DNA from: Marinobacter sp. AC-23
GTDB lineage: Bacteria > Pseudomonadota > Gammaproteobacteria > Pseudomonadales > Oleiphilaceae
Assembly: GCF_001858325.1 (NCBI RefSeq)
Contig: NZ_MBPP01000015.1
Location: 1 to 64,000, forward strand
DNA length: 64,000 nt
Direction: 5' to 3'
Numbering within the stretch: position 1 is the first letter of the stretch; each line of letters starts with the position of its first letter. Shown piece after piece: positions 27,716-38,776 of this stretch. Made by a program: the position numbers and the translations under genes. Below the pieces are notes generated by a model. The model was not told the DNA's origin. It saw only the letters and a list, made by a program, of their open reading frames with translations, and ran no database searches.

Positions 27716-28158
27716 ATGGTTTATCTGTCGTTATTTCTTACCTCTTTCGCGGCAGCCACTCTGCTGCCGGCCTATTCGGAAATACTGACAGGTACGCTGG
27801 TTGTTCAGGGGTATCCTATGTTGTGGCTGTGGGTCTGGGCCACGTTGGGCAACACACTGGGGTCTGTGGTTAACGGTGTTATTGGTCGGCAGATAGACCG
27901 CCTAAAGCATAAGCGCTGGTTTCCGATCAGCGAAGCTCAGCTCCACAAAGCCAGAAACAGCTTTAATCGCTACGGTCAGTGGTCTTTGCTGCTGGGCTGG
28001 TTGCCGCTGGGCGGCGACGCGCTCACGCTGGTGGGTGGCGTAATGCGCGTGCCTGGCTCAACTTTATTGTGCTGGTGGGTATTGGCAAAGGCTTGCGCTA
28101 TGCATTTGTAATCTGGTTGGTTGCTGAAGCGTCTGGCGTATCATCGCCGTCACCGTAA
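27716..28158 (+). CDS. yqaA: YqaA-family membrane protein (frameshifted near C terminus)
   Basis: A small integral membrane protein of the YqaA family (SNARE-associated/DedA-like), ~147 residues when repaired. The first part reads SLFLTSFAAATLLPAYSEIL and GNTLGSVVNGVIGRQIDR, both typical. One base is missing at ~28051; beyond it the other frame reads WLNFIVLVGIGKGLRYAFVI and stops at 28158. Its last 61 bases overlap the end of the converging ABC1 gene. Function is not firmly known; relatives act in lipid or proton-motive-force-linked membrane homeostasis. Confidence 0.8.
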
Positions 28159-29557
28159 AGATGCTTGCGCAACAAGGGTTCGCCATTGAACTCAGAATAA
28201 AGCACGGCAATGAAGGTATACACCCCAATCAGCTTGCGGTTAAGAAACACAAACTCTCTGGGAGGCACCCGAAAATAGCGGCTGATGGCCGATCGTGCCG
28301 CCTGCCGCGCAACCCGGGACGGCAGGTCACTTTGCTTCCAACGATACTGTCCTTGACTGTTAATCGCCTCCTTTGGCCAACTTTTATGATCACTGGAAAG
28401 CGGTTCCAGAACAGACATGCAAACCTGGCCAAACGTCTCCAGCACTTCTTTCGGCCAGTCGGTACTCATGAAGCGGAGCTTTATGCCGCCATCGATCACA
28501 GCATCAAGGTCGTTTTCATACGACCCTCGGATCATTTGAATAACCGGGTCCAGAAACTCTTTTGAATACGACTGCACCGCCCCAAAATCCAGCAAAACAA
28601 TGCGGTCGTGCTCAACACCTTCACCGTGCTTTCCGTCCGTCTCTCCGGCAATACGAATGCGGTAATTGCCAAAGTTGGGGTCTGTCTGGATTTCTCCCCA
28701 AACAAACAACTCACTGAAAAACAGCTCTAACGCGGCTTTGCCTAAACCATTACGGCGCTCAAGCGGTAAATTAGCCACCACTTCGGAACTGACAGAATGG
28801 CCATGCTCGTATGTCGCACCAATAACGTGATCGGTGGAGTACTCGGTTAACACTCTGGGAACCACAAAACGGGGATCGTCGGCGAGCATTTGTCGGAATT
28901 TTTCTGTTGTACGCGCTTCCAGCCGGTAATCCACCTCCCTGAGCATCATCTGCCTGACTTCTTCAAGCCAGTCTTCAAACTCCGGCCCAAAGCTTACCAG
29001 ACGGGCCACCCTGAGCATCTGGCAACGGCATTCAAATCGCTGTCTACCGCGTCGGCGACACCTGGTACTGAACCTTGAGCACAAGCTCCAGACCATCACT
29101 ACGCCTACGGGCACGGTGAACCTGGCCAAGCGAGGCGGAACCTATAGGCTCGGGGTCTATATCGAGTTCTGCAAGCCTTTCTTCACCGAGCTCAGCCTTA
29201 AGCACCCGCTCGATGGCAGCCCATTCCAGGGACGTGGTTTGATCTTCCAGAGTATGCAGCGCTTCGGTCACTTCTTCTGGCAAGAAATGCTCGCCATATA
29301 ACGCCATAACCTGGCCGATTTTTACCACGCTGCCCTTAAGCTGGCCAAGTTCGTCAACAAGAAAGCGCGCCTGGCTTGAAAGCATGGCACGGGTGGCGTT
29401 CGTCTCGCTTTTCTTTGCTGCTGAGCCAGTTGGTGGCCATGTGAGAGGCCATGCGCGTTCCGGCGAAAAGCCCCGCACGAGTCAGGCTCAAACGGCGCTC
29501 GAAGCTACCGGTCTTGATGCGGGAGACTGAATTACCTGAGCGTTTGCTGGATGACAT
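28098..29557 (-). CDS. ABC1/AarF/UbiB-like atypical kinase (three frameshifts)
   Basis: Three frames together give ~485 residues of an ABC1/ADCK-type protein. The start MSSSKRSGNSVSRIKT is at 29557. Seen in order: the KxGQ motif in LKGSVVKIGQVMALYG, the nucleotide loop IGSASLGQVHRA, the catalytic-type DPNFGNY and the metal-binding LLDFGAVQ. Frames change at ~29410 (an A run), ~29063 and ~29019, each repaired by adding one base. Members support quinone synthesis or lipid homeostasis. This is the shorter ADCK-like type without the C-terminal membrane anchors of the ubi-operon UbiB. Three breaks in one gene could mean real decay, but uninterrupted conservation across all parts favours sequence errors. 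Confidence 0.82.
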
Positions 29558-29906
29558 GTACGACCTACCCGAACCGGAGAGTTTAACCACCCTGATTTAA
29601 TCTCTGATTGTATCTCTTTAACGTAACAGCTCTGGGTGACACCTACCATTATACGGACACTGTAACCACCTGACGTCTCCGTTTCGACCCGCATTTTGCG
29701 GCCTATCGGCCATTGCTTACACAAACCCGTCCGTCTATACCTATCCTACGCTCCTGCGCGGCCTTGGGACCACTGGGGGATTGTCAGATGTTTGCCAGGT
29801 ACGGTTGGATCTTTTTACGTTTTAATACAATTCCAACTCCTGATTCCGTCTACCATTAGGTCGCCAGCAATGTTACCGACGGCCCTAACCAGAACCTTTT
29901 CCACCT
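29558..29906. other. Intergenic stretch between divergent genes
   Basis: About 350 bases separate the divergently read ABC1-like gene and the diguanylate cyclase gene. I see no gene, repeat or clear regulatory motif in it. It must hold both promoters, but no convincing -35/-10 pair was found by eye. Confidence 0.5.
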
Positions 29907-31019
29907 ATGCCGAATACTGTATCTGAAATTCCAGATAAAACGCGGTCCCAGTTCCGGGTGACGGGGGAAATACCCGTGCCTGTGCTTATTAACTGGCTGA
30001 TTCTGGTTGCTGCGCCAATACTGACTTTTTTTGCCTGGCGGTCGTTTGATCAGGGCGACTCGTTCACGGCGGTTTGGCTTACAGCATTTGCTGCGCTTTT
30101 TGCTAGTAATACGCTGTTGTACGCATTTTTTCGCAAAGACACTCTTCACCGCCGCAGTTTTATTTCGCTGTCCACCGTTCTGCTCGCCTACCTTGCCATA
30201 CATGCAGTAGAAGACGGCTCTGCCATTATCTGGCTATTCGCCTACCCCCCTGTTGTGTTTTATATAAGCGAAGCACGGGTTGGCGTTGCCACCTGCCTCA
30301 TGGGAATTGTGGGCATTGTATTGCTGTTCAGCCCACTGGCTGGTCAATTGCTGGACTTGCCCTACAGCACCAATTTCCGCGTGACCATGGTTGTGGCACT
30401 GGCCTTTGAGATGATCACCTGTTACATCCTTGACCAGAGCCGGCGACGGAGCAAGCTAGGCTTGCTTGCACTGGCTTCGGAGTTCGAATTCGCCGCCAAA
30501 CACGACGCCCTCACGGGGCTGGCAAATCGCCGGGAAGCCTTGGCGCAACTAGAGAGTGAGTACGAGCGTTACCTTCGCAATGGCCGACCGTTCGCCGTAC
30601 TCCTGGCAGACATAGATCTGTTCAAAAGCATCAACGACACCTACGGGCATCATGTGGGCGACGACCTTATTGTGTTGGTTGGAAAAACGCTGCTGGATCA
30701 GTGCCGAAAGGTGGACACTATCGCTCGTTGGGGTGGCGAGGAATACCTGGTGTTACTACCGGAAACAGCTGCAGATGAGGCCAAGCACATCGCAAACCGA
30801 ATCCGTGAGGCCATTGCGGGAAATACCGTAATGGTTGGGTTCACGCCCGTAGCCTGCACAGCCAGCATTGGGGTGGCGAGCATCAGCGGGTCAGAGTCTA
30901 TCGACAAGTTACTTCAGCGTGCAGATGAAGCTCTGTACCGTGCAAAGTCTCTTGGGCGAGACCGGGTTTGTGCGCATCAAAGCGAAACACCGACTCCATC
31001 CTCCCAGCCATCCCGATAA
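29907..31019 (+). CDS. Diguanylate cyclase with six-helix membrane domain
   Basis: 370 residues. Residues ~25-175 hold about six hydrophobic segments forming a membrane sensor domain I cannot name. The GGDEF domain follows: [11 protein letters not shown] at ~200-210, [17 protein letters not shown] and the active-site GGEEY at 276-280. An inhibitory I-site RxxD (Arg267-Asp270) lies five residues before it, so product inhibition is expected. It makes c-di-GMP from two GTP. The last 43 bases overlap the end of lipB, which converges on it. Confidence 0.92.
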   Translation: MPNTVSEIPDKTRSQFRVTGEIPVPVLINWLILVAAPILTFFAWRSFDQGDSFTAVWLTAFAALFASNTLLYAFFRKDTLHRRSFISLSTVLLAYLAIHAVEDGSAIIWLFAYPPVVFYISEARVGVATCLMGIVGIVLLFSPLAGQLLDLPYSTNFRVTMVVALAFEMITCYILDQSRRRSKLGLLALASEFEFAAKHDALTGLANRREALAQLESEYERYLRNGRPFAVLLADIDLFKSINDTYGHHVGDDLIVLVGKTLLDQCRKVDTIARWGGEEYLVLLPETAADEAKHIANRIREAIAGNTVMVGFTPVACTASIGVASISGSESIDKLLQRADEALYRAKSLGRDRVCAHQSETPTPSSQPSR

Positions 31020-31639
31020 CTCACCTTAGAGTCACCCAGGCCAGCGACCAGTTGGGTCACCAAACGCTCTTCAATATCTCCCATAGATACAGTGGGAGCA
31101 AAGCCGCGCACCTGGCACATGGCCAGTCCTGCGTATCCGCAAGGGTTGATTCTTTGGAAGGGTTCCATGTCCATATCAACATTCAGCGCCAAGCCATGGA
31201 ACGAACAGCCACGGCGCACCCGCAACCCAAGGGATGCGATTTTCGCCTCACCCACATATACACCGGGTGCATCCGGCCGCGGTTCGGCGGTAATGCCAAG
31301 CTCTGCCAATGTACGCACGATCGCCTGCTCAATGAGGTCTACTAACGCTCTAACTCCCATCTTGCGCCGTGTTAGCCCCATCATCAGGTAAACCACGAGC
31401 TGACCGGGGCCGTGGTAGGTTACTTGTCCGCCACGATCCACCTCAATAACCGGGATGTCACCGGGTGCCAGAATATGTTCGGCTTTACCTGCCTGCCCCT
31501 GGGTGTAAACCCTGGGGTGCTCAAGGCACCAGAGCTCGTCGTTGGTGTGATCGCCTCGTTCCGCTGTGAAGCTTTTCATGGCTTCCCAGGTTTCCAAATA
31601 GGGCTGCAGCCCTAATGACCTGACAATCAGCTCAGACAT
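30977..31639 (-). CDS. lipB: Octanoyltransferase
   Basis: 220 residues. Cys167 in [10 protein letters not shown] and Lys133 in [11 protein letters not shown] form the catalytic pair; [17 protein letters not shown] is the family signature. It moves octanoyl from ACP to lipoyl domains, the substrate for LipA. It follows ybeD by 5 bases at the end of the mrdA-to-lipB envelope block, while lipA is elsewhere. Confidence 0.96.
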   Translation of the reverse strand: MSELIVRSLGLQPYLETWEAMKSFTAERGDHTNDELWCLEHPRVYTQGQAGKAEHILAPGDIPVIEVDRGGQVTYHGPGQLVVYLMMGLTRRKMGVRALVDLIEQAIVRTLAELGITAEPRPDAPGVYVGEAKIASLGLRVRRGCSFHGLALNVDMDMEPFQRINPCGYAGLAMCQVRGFAPTVSMGDIEERLVTQLVAGLGDSKVSYRDGWEDGVGVSL

Positions 31640-31644
31640 CTCGC

Positions 31645-31914
31645 TTACAACACCATGTGCACACGGCCACTGGCCTTGAGCTCTTCAAACAGTGCCTTTA
31701 GTTGTGGCTCGCCGGTCGCAACGATGTTCAACCGAACCGAACAGAACCGCCCCTTACTGCTGTCTTGAACGGACACATCAGCCTCACTGAGACCTGGGGC
31801 GTGCTGCTCAACAACCCCAACCACAAACTCCTTAAAATCCGGAGCGGCGTTGCCAATCACCTTGATGGCGTAATCGCAGGGGAACTCAATTTTTGGTGTT
31901 TTCGGCTCACTCAT
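31645..31914 (-). CDS. ybeD: YbeD/DUF493 family protein
   Basis: 89 residues, the family length. [20 protein letters not shown] and the ACT-like fold with VHMVL at the end are typical. Function is unknown; it is regularly found between dacA and lipB, as here. Confidence 0.92.
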   Translation of the reverse strand: MSEPKTPKIEFPCDYAIKVIGNAAPDFKEFVVGVVEQHAPGLSEADVSVQDSSKGRFCSVRLNIVATGEPQLKALFEELKASGRVHMVL

Positions 31915-31943
31915 GCCGCTTTACTCCTGGGTTCAACTCGCCC

Positions 31944-33136
31944 TTACTGAAACAACTGAACAAAAAACAACTTGATGGCATCCCAAATGCGCTTGAACAG
32001 GCCACCCTCGGGCACTTCAGTCAACGCGAGTACGGTTGGTCTATCAGCACTTCACCGTTAAATGAGACCTTCACACGCCCAAGCTCGTCACCGGCACGAA
32101 TCGGTGCTTTGATCACCGAATCAAGATCAATGCTGGACTCAAGGCTGTCACGGGAGCCACGCGGAATGGTTACATAGGCGTCTTCCATCATACCCACAGA
32201 CAACTTATCCGACTCGCCACCCCAAACCTTGGCTTCAATAAGTTCTTGGCCTGCACGGAACAAACGCTCGCTTTCAAAATAGCGGAATCCATAGTTCAAC
32301 ATTTTCTGGATTTCCTGGGAACGCGACTGTGAACTGCTGGTACCCATTACCGTGGCAATGAAGCGGGTATCATTACGCTTGGCTGACGCAACAAGACAAT
32401 ACCCGGCCTCTTCCGTGTGGCCGGTTTTCAGGCCATCAACACTGTCATCGCGCCACAACAAGCTGTTGCGGTTGGGCTGTCGGATGTTGTTGTAGGTGAA
32501 GTGCTTCTCGGCGTAAATCGGGTAGTTCTCTGGATAATCATTGATGATCGCCCGTGCCAGCACGGCCAGATCATAGGCGGTGGAAAAATGATCGGGAGCA
32601 GGCAAGCCTGTGGCATTCTCGAAGTGAGTGTCTTTCATGCCCAGCAGCTGGGCTTGCTGGTTCATGATATCAACGAAGGCCCCTTCACTGCCGGCAACAA
32701 ACTCTGCCAGTGCGACAGACGCATCGTTGCCCGATTGGATAATCACGCCTTTAAGTAGGTTCTCTACGGAGACGCTGGTGCCCTCTTTTACAAACGTTCG
32801 AGACCCTTCTGTTTTCCAGGCCTTTACGCTGATAGGAACCATATCGGACATGGTAATCCGGCCTTCATCAAGCTCACGCTCAACTATGTATGCCGTCATC
32901 ATTTTGGTCAGACTAGCTGGCGGCAGCCGTTCGTTACTGTTTTCCTCCATGATAACCCGGCCGCTTTTCGGATCCATCAGCACGTAGGAGCTGCCAGCAA
33001 TCTGGGGCGGAGACGGTATCAGTACAGTCTGGGACATTGCGTTGCCTGATGCGGAAAGCATCAGCACAAACGCGAGTGTCGCTGAAAGAAAGCTAAGCGA
33101 ACGGAAAATTGATTTAAATACCATGGGTCTATTCAT
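31944..33136 (-). CDS. dacA: D-alanyl-D-alanine carboxypeptidase, PBP5/6 type (frameshift near C terminus)
   Basis: Signal peptide, then the low-molecular-weight PBP domain with SLTK (PPASLTKMMTAYI), SGN (IQSGNDASVALAE) and KTG (VDGLKTGHTEEAG). The C-terminal beta domain breaks at ~32043, where one base is missing. The next frame reads PTVLALTEVPEGGLFKRIWD and ends IKLFFVQLFQ at 31944, the amphipathic membrane-anchoring helix of PBP5. Repaired length is ~397 residues. It trims D-Ala from peptidoglycan side chains. The indel is probably a sequence error; as read, the anchor would be lost. Confidence 0.92.
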
Positions 33137-33172
33137 TCGTCGTTAAGTGAATTTTTATGTATTAGCTTACGT

Positions 33173-34075
33173 TTAATCAGAATCGGTTAGCACAATTGAC
33201 TGTGAAAACCCTTTTGCTTCCAAGAGGTTCTGCGTCTTTCGCGCACTGCCTTCATCCTGAAAAGGCCCAACCTGTACTCGGTGGAAGCGCCCAGAAGCAG
33301 TATCTACAGCTCGCACCCTCACGGGGCTGCTGAGCACGCCCTTGGCGCGATCCTGCAGCTTTGTTGCAGGGTCGCGACTGCTGAACGATCCCAGCTGAAC
33401 AAAAAGCCCACCAGCTGCATCCTGCCCATCATTTTCGACGGCAGTAACTGCCTTCGATGGAGGCTGTCCATCAAGGGCAAACGGCTGCCCGGCGATGAAC
33501 ATGCTGCCGTCGGGCTTTACGGTAATTGATTCCACCTCTACTTTCGCAGTGCCGCGAGACTGGTACCCCAACTTTTTGGCCGCCGCATAGGATAAATCAA
33601 TCAATCGATCACCATGAAAAGGGCCTCTGTCGTTAACCCGAACAATCACTGAACGACCGTTATCTACGTTGGTCACTCTGGCATAACCCGGAATTCTCAG
33701 GGATTTGTGAGCCGCCGACATTTGGTACATGTCGAAGGTTTCGCCGTTAGAGGTCTTGTGACCATGAAACTTCTCGCCATACCAACTCGCGGTACCACGA
33801 GCGACATAACCCTCGTTGCTGCTCATCACCGAGTACTGTTTACCCCAAACCGTATAAGACGATTTATTTCCGGCTCTGACCGGCGCTTGGTACACAGGTA
33901 CGGCATCGGACAAGCCTGAGGCGTCAAAGTTTCCTTTAGGGGCTCTGTCTTGTGTGATGGTATAGCGTGATGAGTGATCGGTGCCGGCGGGGGCGGGGGC
34001 AGGTGCCGACGCGCAGCCTGCCAGAGCCAACGTTGCCAGCACTAACGGCCATAAACCTGAGCAATTTGATGTCAC
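33173..34075 (-). CDS. rlpA: Septal ring lytic transglycosylase RlpA
   Basis: 300 residues. Lipoprotein signal with lipobox (LATLALAGC), a low-complexity Ala/Pro linker, the double-psi beta-barrel domain (GTASWYGEKFHGHKTSNGE, VRVNDRGPFHGDRLIDLS) and a C-terminal SPOR domain (GLFVQLGSFSSRDPATKLQ) that binds denuded septal glycan. It cleaves naked glycan strands at the division site. It lies between rodA and dacA on the same strand. Confidence 0.95.
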   Translation of the reverse strand: MTSNCSGLWPLVLATLALAGCASAPAPAPAGTDHSSRYTITQDRAPKGNFDASGLSDAVPVYQAPVRAGNKSSYTVWGKQYSVMSSNEGYVARGTASWYGEKFHGHKTSNGETFDMYQMSAAHKSLRIPGYARVTNVDNGRSVIVRVNDRGPFHGDRLIDLSYAAAKKLGYQSRGTAKVEVESITVKPDGSMFIAGQPFALDGQPPSKAVTAVENDGQDAAGGLFVQLGSFSSRDPATKLQDRAKGVLSSPVRVRAVDTASGRFHRVQVGPFQDEGSARKTQNLLEAKGFSQSIVLTDSD

Positions 34076-34179
34076 TGTCCGGAAATCCTCTGAGATAAGT
34101 GCCGCTGTTTAAAAAGAAATGCAGCAATCATTACCATTGTAACGGGTTCCCTACCCCTATCACCATTACCGGCCTGACA

Positions 34180-35321
34180 TCAGGCCGTGATCATTCTGCG
34201 ATGGGTGTGTATGGACATCAGAATGCCAAACGCCGCCATCAAGGTAACGGTTGATGTGCCACCGTAGGAAACCAGCGGCAAGGGTACCCCGACCACCGGC
34301 AGCAGGCCACTCACCATGCCAACGTTGACAAACACATAGATGAAAAACGTCATAGTCAGCGCACCGGCTACCAATCGGCTGAATGAGTCCTGAGCCGTAA
34401 CTGCAATAAAGAGACACCGCAGAATAATCAGAAAGTAAACACTGAGCAGTATCAACATCCCTATAAACCCAAACTCCTCCGCCAGAACCGCCACAATAAA
34501 ATCCGTGTGGCTTTCAGGCAGAAACTCAAGGTGCGACTGGGTACCTTGAAGCCAACCTTTGCCATCGAAACCGCCAGAACCAATGGCGGTTTTGGATTGG
34601 ATAATATTCCAGCCCGCGCCCAGGGGATCGCTTTGGGGATCCAGCAATGTCAGCACGCGCTGCTTTTGATATTCGCGCATTCCGAAAAACCACATAACCG
34701 GGGCCGCTACAGAAACCATTACCAAAAAAGCGCTAATAAGCTTCCAGCTCATGCCGGCAAAAAACACAACGAAGAGCCCAGCCATGCCCACAAGAAGCGA
34801 TGTTCCGAGATCGGGCTGCTTCACGATCAAAACCATGGGGAGCAGTACAATTGCCAGTCCGACGCCTATGCGCGACAGCCTCGGCGGTAAAAAATGCCGC
34901 GACAGGTACCAGGCCGCCATCATAGGCACAACCAGCTTCATCAGTTCCGACGGTTGAAACCGGGGAAGGCCAGGCAGCGCCAACCAACGCTGCGCGCCTT
35001 TCGCACCAACCCCCACAAACAGTACGGCAACCAGGCCGGCGAGACCAAGAACATATAGCCAAGCGCCCAGCGCCGGAATACCGATGGGTCAAGCTGGGCG
35101 AAAACCAGCATCACAACAAAAGCGATACCAAAACGCACACCCTGAGCTTTTACAACATCAAGATTTCGGTCGGCGCCGCTGTAAAGCACGAACAAGCCAC
35201 AGGAAATCAGGGCAACAAGCAATACAAGCAGAATAGGATCCACATGCAATGCCGACCACACGCCTCTCGGGCGACCAAGAGGGTTGCTGGCCGTTGAACT
35301 GAACACTTCCCGGGTGGCCAT
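34180..35321 (-). CDS. rodA: Rod shape-determining glycosyltransferase RodA (frameshifted)
   Basis: Two frames join to ~380 residues with about ten membrane segments. The first frame starts [20 protein letters not shown] at 35321 and reads to [11 protein letters not shown]. After one missing base at ~35040 the second continues with [20 protein letters not shown] and the SEDS signature [11 protein letters not shown], ending [14 protein letters not shown]. It polymerises lipid II with PBP2 in the elongasome. The start overlaps the mrdA stop by one base. rodA is normally essential in rods, so the break is almost surely a sequence error. Confidence 0.93.
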
Positions 35322-37219
35322 TAAAGAATCTCGCTTTTCAAATCGGCTTTGCTAATCGAAGGGCCATCTGTGATGGCCGAAAACTCCAACAACCAGGCGT
35401 CGAACAGAGCCCTGGCCACAGGCGCGGCGGTACTGCTGCCTCCGCCACCGTTCTCAACAATTACGGCAACGGCGATCTGCGGGTTTTTCAAGGGCGCAAA
35501 GCCGACAAACAGAGCGTGGTCGCGCAGCCGCTCCCGAATCTCGTCGGCATCGTATTCTTCATCTTCCGCAAGGCTGAATACCTGCGCTGTGCCGGTTTTC
35601 CCCGCCATCCGATAAGGTGCTCCCCTACCTGCACCACGGGCAGTGCCTTTAACGCCATGCATCACTTCGGCCATGGCATCTGCAATATATTCCCAGTTGC
35701 TGGTGTCTTTTAACTTCAGAGGCTCGTGCGTTTCGCCAGGCAGAAACTCATCTGGCGACCGGTCGCCCTGGATATCCTTCAGCAATCGCGGCTCAACCCA
35801 CTCGCCCCGATTAGCTATCAGCGCTGTTGCCGTGGCGAGTTGCAAGGGCGTAGATAGCATAAACCCCTGACCAATACCTAAATTGACCGTATCGCCCGGA
35901 TACCAGGGCTCATTGCGCGTTGCCCGCTTCCAGTCCGGAGACGGCAAGAGGCCGTTTAACGCGCCAGATACATCCAGAGTGGCGTCTTCGCCGAAACCGA
36001 AGCGAGACAAATAGCTGACCATGGTATCCACGCCCATTTCCATAGCCGCTTCATAGAAGTAGACGTCACAGGACTGCGCCATTGCATAATTCAGGTCAAC
36101 CCAACCGTGCCCACCTCGCTTCCAATCCCGCCAACGACGACCCGCAGAGTTGATCTGAAAATAGCCCGGATCCCAGATAGTGTGATCCCTTGTTACCGCG
36201 CCGCTATCAAGCGCCGCAATGGCCAGCATGGGCTTAAGCGTGGAACCTGGAGGGTACTGCCCGCGCAGGGCTCGGTTGAAAAGGGGTTTGTCTTTGCTTT
36301 CGCTCAATGCGCGGTAGTCTGGCACGCTGATGCCAGTCACAAATTTATTGGCATCAAAGCCTGGCACACTGGCAAGAGCCAGTATTCCGCCTGTTGCAGG
36401 TTCAATAGCGACGATCGCACCCCGGCGGCCATCCAAAAGTTCGTGTGCTCTATTTTGCAGCCGCAAATCCAGATGCAGCTGGACATCTTCACCCGGTACC
36501 GGGTTTTCTCGCTCCAGAACTCTTAACGTACGACCCCGCGCATTGGTTTCTACGTGCTGATAGCCAACTTTTCCGTGCAACAGCTCTTCATAAAACCGCT
36601 CAACACCCGACTTGCCAATGTAGTTGGTGCCGGCGTAATTGACCGGATCAATCCGTTGCAACTCATCACGGTTAATACGGCCAACAAAACCCAGCGCATG
36701 GGCTGTGAGTTCGCTGTGTGGGTAATACCGAACCAGCTCCGCTTCCACCTCCACACCGGGCAGTTCATGTCGGTGTACCGCCAAGCGCGCAATTTCATCT
36801 TCGGTTAAGTCATAACGCAGCGGAATTTCCTGAAAGGGCCGCCTTGGCTCCCGAAGGCGGCGCTGAAACCGATCCATATCCTCTTCGGAAACATCAAGAA
36901 TACCGGCAAGCTGCTCCAGCGTAGCGTCCATGCCGCCAACCCGCTCTGGCACCACCGTTACGCTGAAAACCGGGCGATTTTCCGCCAGTAAAACCTGGTT
37001 ACGGTCGTAAACGAGCCCGCGCGGCGGCGGCACAGACTGAACTTGCACGCGGTTTTTATCGGAAAGAGTAGTGTAGATATCGTGCTCTACTACCTGAAGC
37101 TGGTACATCCGCGCAACCAGTCCTGCCAGAAGCAGGAACACGAACACCAACATAACGGTGACGCGACGCTGAAATAACCGGCGTTCGGCAGCAGTGTCCT
37201 TGAATTCACCCCATGGCAT
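35321..37219 (-). CDS. mrdA: Penicillin-binding protein 2
   Basis: 632 residues. One N-terminal membrane helix (VTVMLVFVFLLLAGLVARMY), a dimerisation/pedestal domain, then the transpeptidase domain with SxxK at Ser326-Lys329 (YPPGSTLKPMLA), the SxN-equivalent SCD (MAQSCDVYFYE) and KTG (MAGKTGTAQVF). It cross-links peptidoglycan during cell elongation with RodA, whose gene overlaps its stop codon. Confidence 0.96.
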   Translation of the reverse strand: MPWGEFKDTAAERRLFQRRVTVMLVFVFLLLAGLVARMYQLQVVEHDIYTTLSDKNRVQVQSVPPPRGLVYDRNQVLLAENRPVFSVTVVPERVGGMDATLEQLAGILDVSEEDMDRFQRRLREPRRPFQEIPLRYDLTEDEIARLAVHRHELPGVEVEAELVRYYPHSELTAHALGFVGRINRDELQRIDPVNYAGTNYIGKSGVERFYEELLHGKVGYQHVETNARGRTLRVLERENPVPGEDVQLHLDLRLQNRAHELLDGRRGAIVAIEPATGGILALASVPGFDANKFVTGISVPDYRALSESKDKPLFNRALRGQYPPGSTLKPMLAIAALDSGAVTRDHTIWDPGYFQINSAGRRWRDWKRGGHGWVDLNYAMAQSCDVYFYEAAMEMGVDTMVSYLSRFGFGEDATLDVSGALNGLLPSPDWKRATRNEPWYPGDTVNLGIGQGFMLSTPLQLATATALIANRGEWVEPRLLKDIQGDRSPDEFLPGETHEPLKLKDTSNWEYIADAMAEVMHGVKGTARGAGRGAPYRMAGKTGTAQVFSLAEDEEYDADEIRERLRDHALFVGFAPLKNPQIAVAVIVENGGGGSSTAAPVARALFDAWLLEFSAITDGPSISKADLKSEIL

Positions 37220-37228
37220 GGATGTTTC

Positions 37229-37698
37229 CTAAGCCCGATGATACGGGTGGTTACGGGTAATCGACCAGGCCCTGTATAGCTGTTCCGCAAGCAGGATTCG
37301 CACCAGAGGATGAGGTAACGTAAGAGGAGATAGCGACCACTGCTGGTCTGCACGCTGGCGACAGGGATCTGCCAGGCCGTCGGGCCCGCCTACAAGAAAA
37401 CTCACATCCCGCCCGTCCTGCTGCCAGTTTTCCAACTGGCTTGCCAACTTTTCGGTAGACCAAGGGCGCCCTGTCACTTCCAGAGCGACAACCCTGTCTT
37501 TGCCACCGGTTGCGGCCAGAATTGCCTCGCTTTCGCGCTGCATCAGCCTGGGAATATCGGGGTTTTTGCCACGATGAGGCATGGCAATTTCTACCAAATC
37601 CAGAGGCATCTCCGGAGGCATACGACGCGCGTAGTCGTCGTAGCCTCTACTGACCCAGTCGGGCATCTTTTGCCTACGCAGATCAGACGCAATCGCAT
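37229..37698 (-). CDS. rlmH: 23S rRNA pseudouridine-1915 N3-methyltransferase (frameshifted near start)
   Basis: The ATG at 37698 lies 2 bases after the rsfS stop and reads MRLRLICVG; one base is then missing (~37680), and the next frame continues [20 protein letters not shown] to the end. Repaired length is ~156 residues, as in the family. FLVGGPDGL is the SAM-binding knot and [23 protein letters not shown] the conserved end. Read without repair, the second frame appears as a longer protein with a false N-terminal extension read out of frame through rsfS. Confidence 0.93.
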
Positions 37699-37700
37699 GA

Positions 37701-38051
37701 TTACTCGCTGCCTTCGGCACCGGGATCCGGGGCGTCGCGCCAAAAGCGCTCCAGATCGTAAAACTCACGGGTGGCGGGCAACATGACATGAACAACCACA
37801 TCGCCCAGATCCACCAGTATCCAGTCACTACCACCGCCACCTTCAACACTGTTGACACGAGCGCCTTGCTCTTTTGCGTCGACAACAACAGAGTCTGCAA
37901 GAGATTTAACGTGTCGGCTGGATGTCCCGGATGCCAGAACCATGAAATCGGTAACGCTGGTGCGGTCCCGTACGTCAACAACACTGACGTCCTGTGCTTT
38001 CACATCTTCAAGTGCGTTCACTATCAGATTCTTGAGTTGTTCTGCCTGCAT
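37701..38051 (-). CDS. rsfS: Ribosomal silencing factor
   Basis: 116 residues from the ATG at 38051, preceded by AGGGTG; a GTG two codons upstream is possible. [30 protein letters not shown] and [21 protein letters not shown] are family signatures. It binds L14 and blocks subunit joining in starved cells. It sits in the usual nadD-rsfS-rlmH-mrdA order. Confidence 0.95.
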   Translation of the reverse strand: MQAEQLKNLIVNALEDVKAQDVSVVDVRDRTSVTDFMVLASGTSSRHVKSLADSVVVDAKEQGARVNSVEGGGGSDWILVDLGDVVVHVMLPATREFYDLERFWRDAPDPGAEGSE

Positions 38052-38053
38052 AA

Positions 38054-38776
38054 TCACCCTGTTGTTCGGGTGCCGGCCGGAATGGCCACCCGAAAAGTCA
38101 TATTCGATGGCGATTGTAACACTAAAAGTTCCTCACGGGGCATGCCGATAAAGCCTATTCGTCGAATCTCAGCCAAGACCGTATCGGGAACCAGATAGCG
38201 GGATGACTGACCAGCACCAATACGTTGGCGAATGCCGGTGGCAGAGATATCCAGCCAGGGGGGATCCAGTTCAAGAACCAGCCCCGACGCCTGGCGGCAC
38301 AAGGCCGCAACATCCTCCACTCCACGCTCCGCCAGCAGCCGGGCAGGTTCGCCATCAGAGTCCAGCGTAATACCGGGGCGACGCACAACAACAATGTGTG
38401 CAAGGCCCACAATTTGCCGCCACTGTTTCCAGCGGTTTAGGCCGGCAAATGCATCCGTGCCCACAACCATCACCAACGGGGTATCTGCACCCAGCTCGCC
38501 GCGCAACTGGCGTAGTGTGTCGGCTGTATACGACGCCCCTTCCCTGCGCAGCTCACGGTCATCAACATGCAACCTGGGTTCGCCGGCTAGCGCCAATTCC
38601 AGTAGGCGTAAACGCTGCGCGGCGGTTGCACCCGTCTCGCCCTTATGGGGAGGGATATGACAGGGCACAAGGCTGACAGGCACGTTCCCGAGCCGCTCAC
38701 TAACTTCCAGCGCCAGACGCAGGTGGCCATGGTGCACCGGGTCAAAGGTACCGCCATAAATTACATGCATCGGCAT
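38054..38776 (-). CDS. nadD: Nicotinate-nucleotide adenylyltransferase
   Basis: 240 residues. [15 protein letters not shown] is the nucleotidyltransferase T/HxGH region and [10 protein letters not shown] the ISxTxxR motif. The start at 38776 (MPMHVIYGG) is supported by a TGATG overlap with the repaired proA stop. The frame is open upstream only because proA lies there. It adenylates nicotinate mononucleotide in NAD synthesis. Confidence 0.95.
   Translation of the reverse strand: MPMHVIYGGTFDPVHHGHLRLALEVSERLGNVPVSLVPCHIPPHKGETGATAAQRLRLLELALAGEPRLHVDDRELRREGASYTADTLRQLRGELGADTPLVMVVGTDAFAGLNRWKQWRQIVGLAHIVVVRRPGITLDSDGEPARLLAERGVEDVAALCRQASGLVLELDPPWLDISATGIRQRIGAGQSSRYLVPDTVLAEIRRIGFIGMPREELLVLQSPSNMTFRVAIPAGTRTTG

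Noticed and set aside
37229..37984. RlmH with a ~95-residue novel N-terminal extension
   Set aside because: The extension is rsfS read in another frame; a one-base repair puts the normal rlmH start 2 bases after rsfS.
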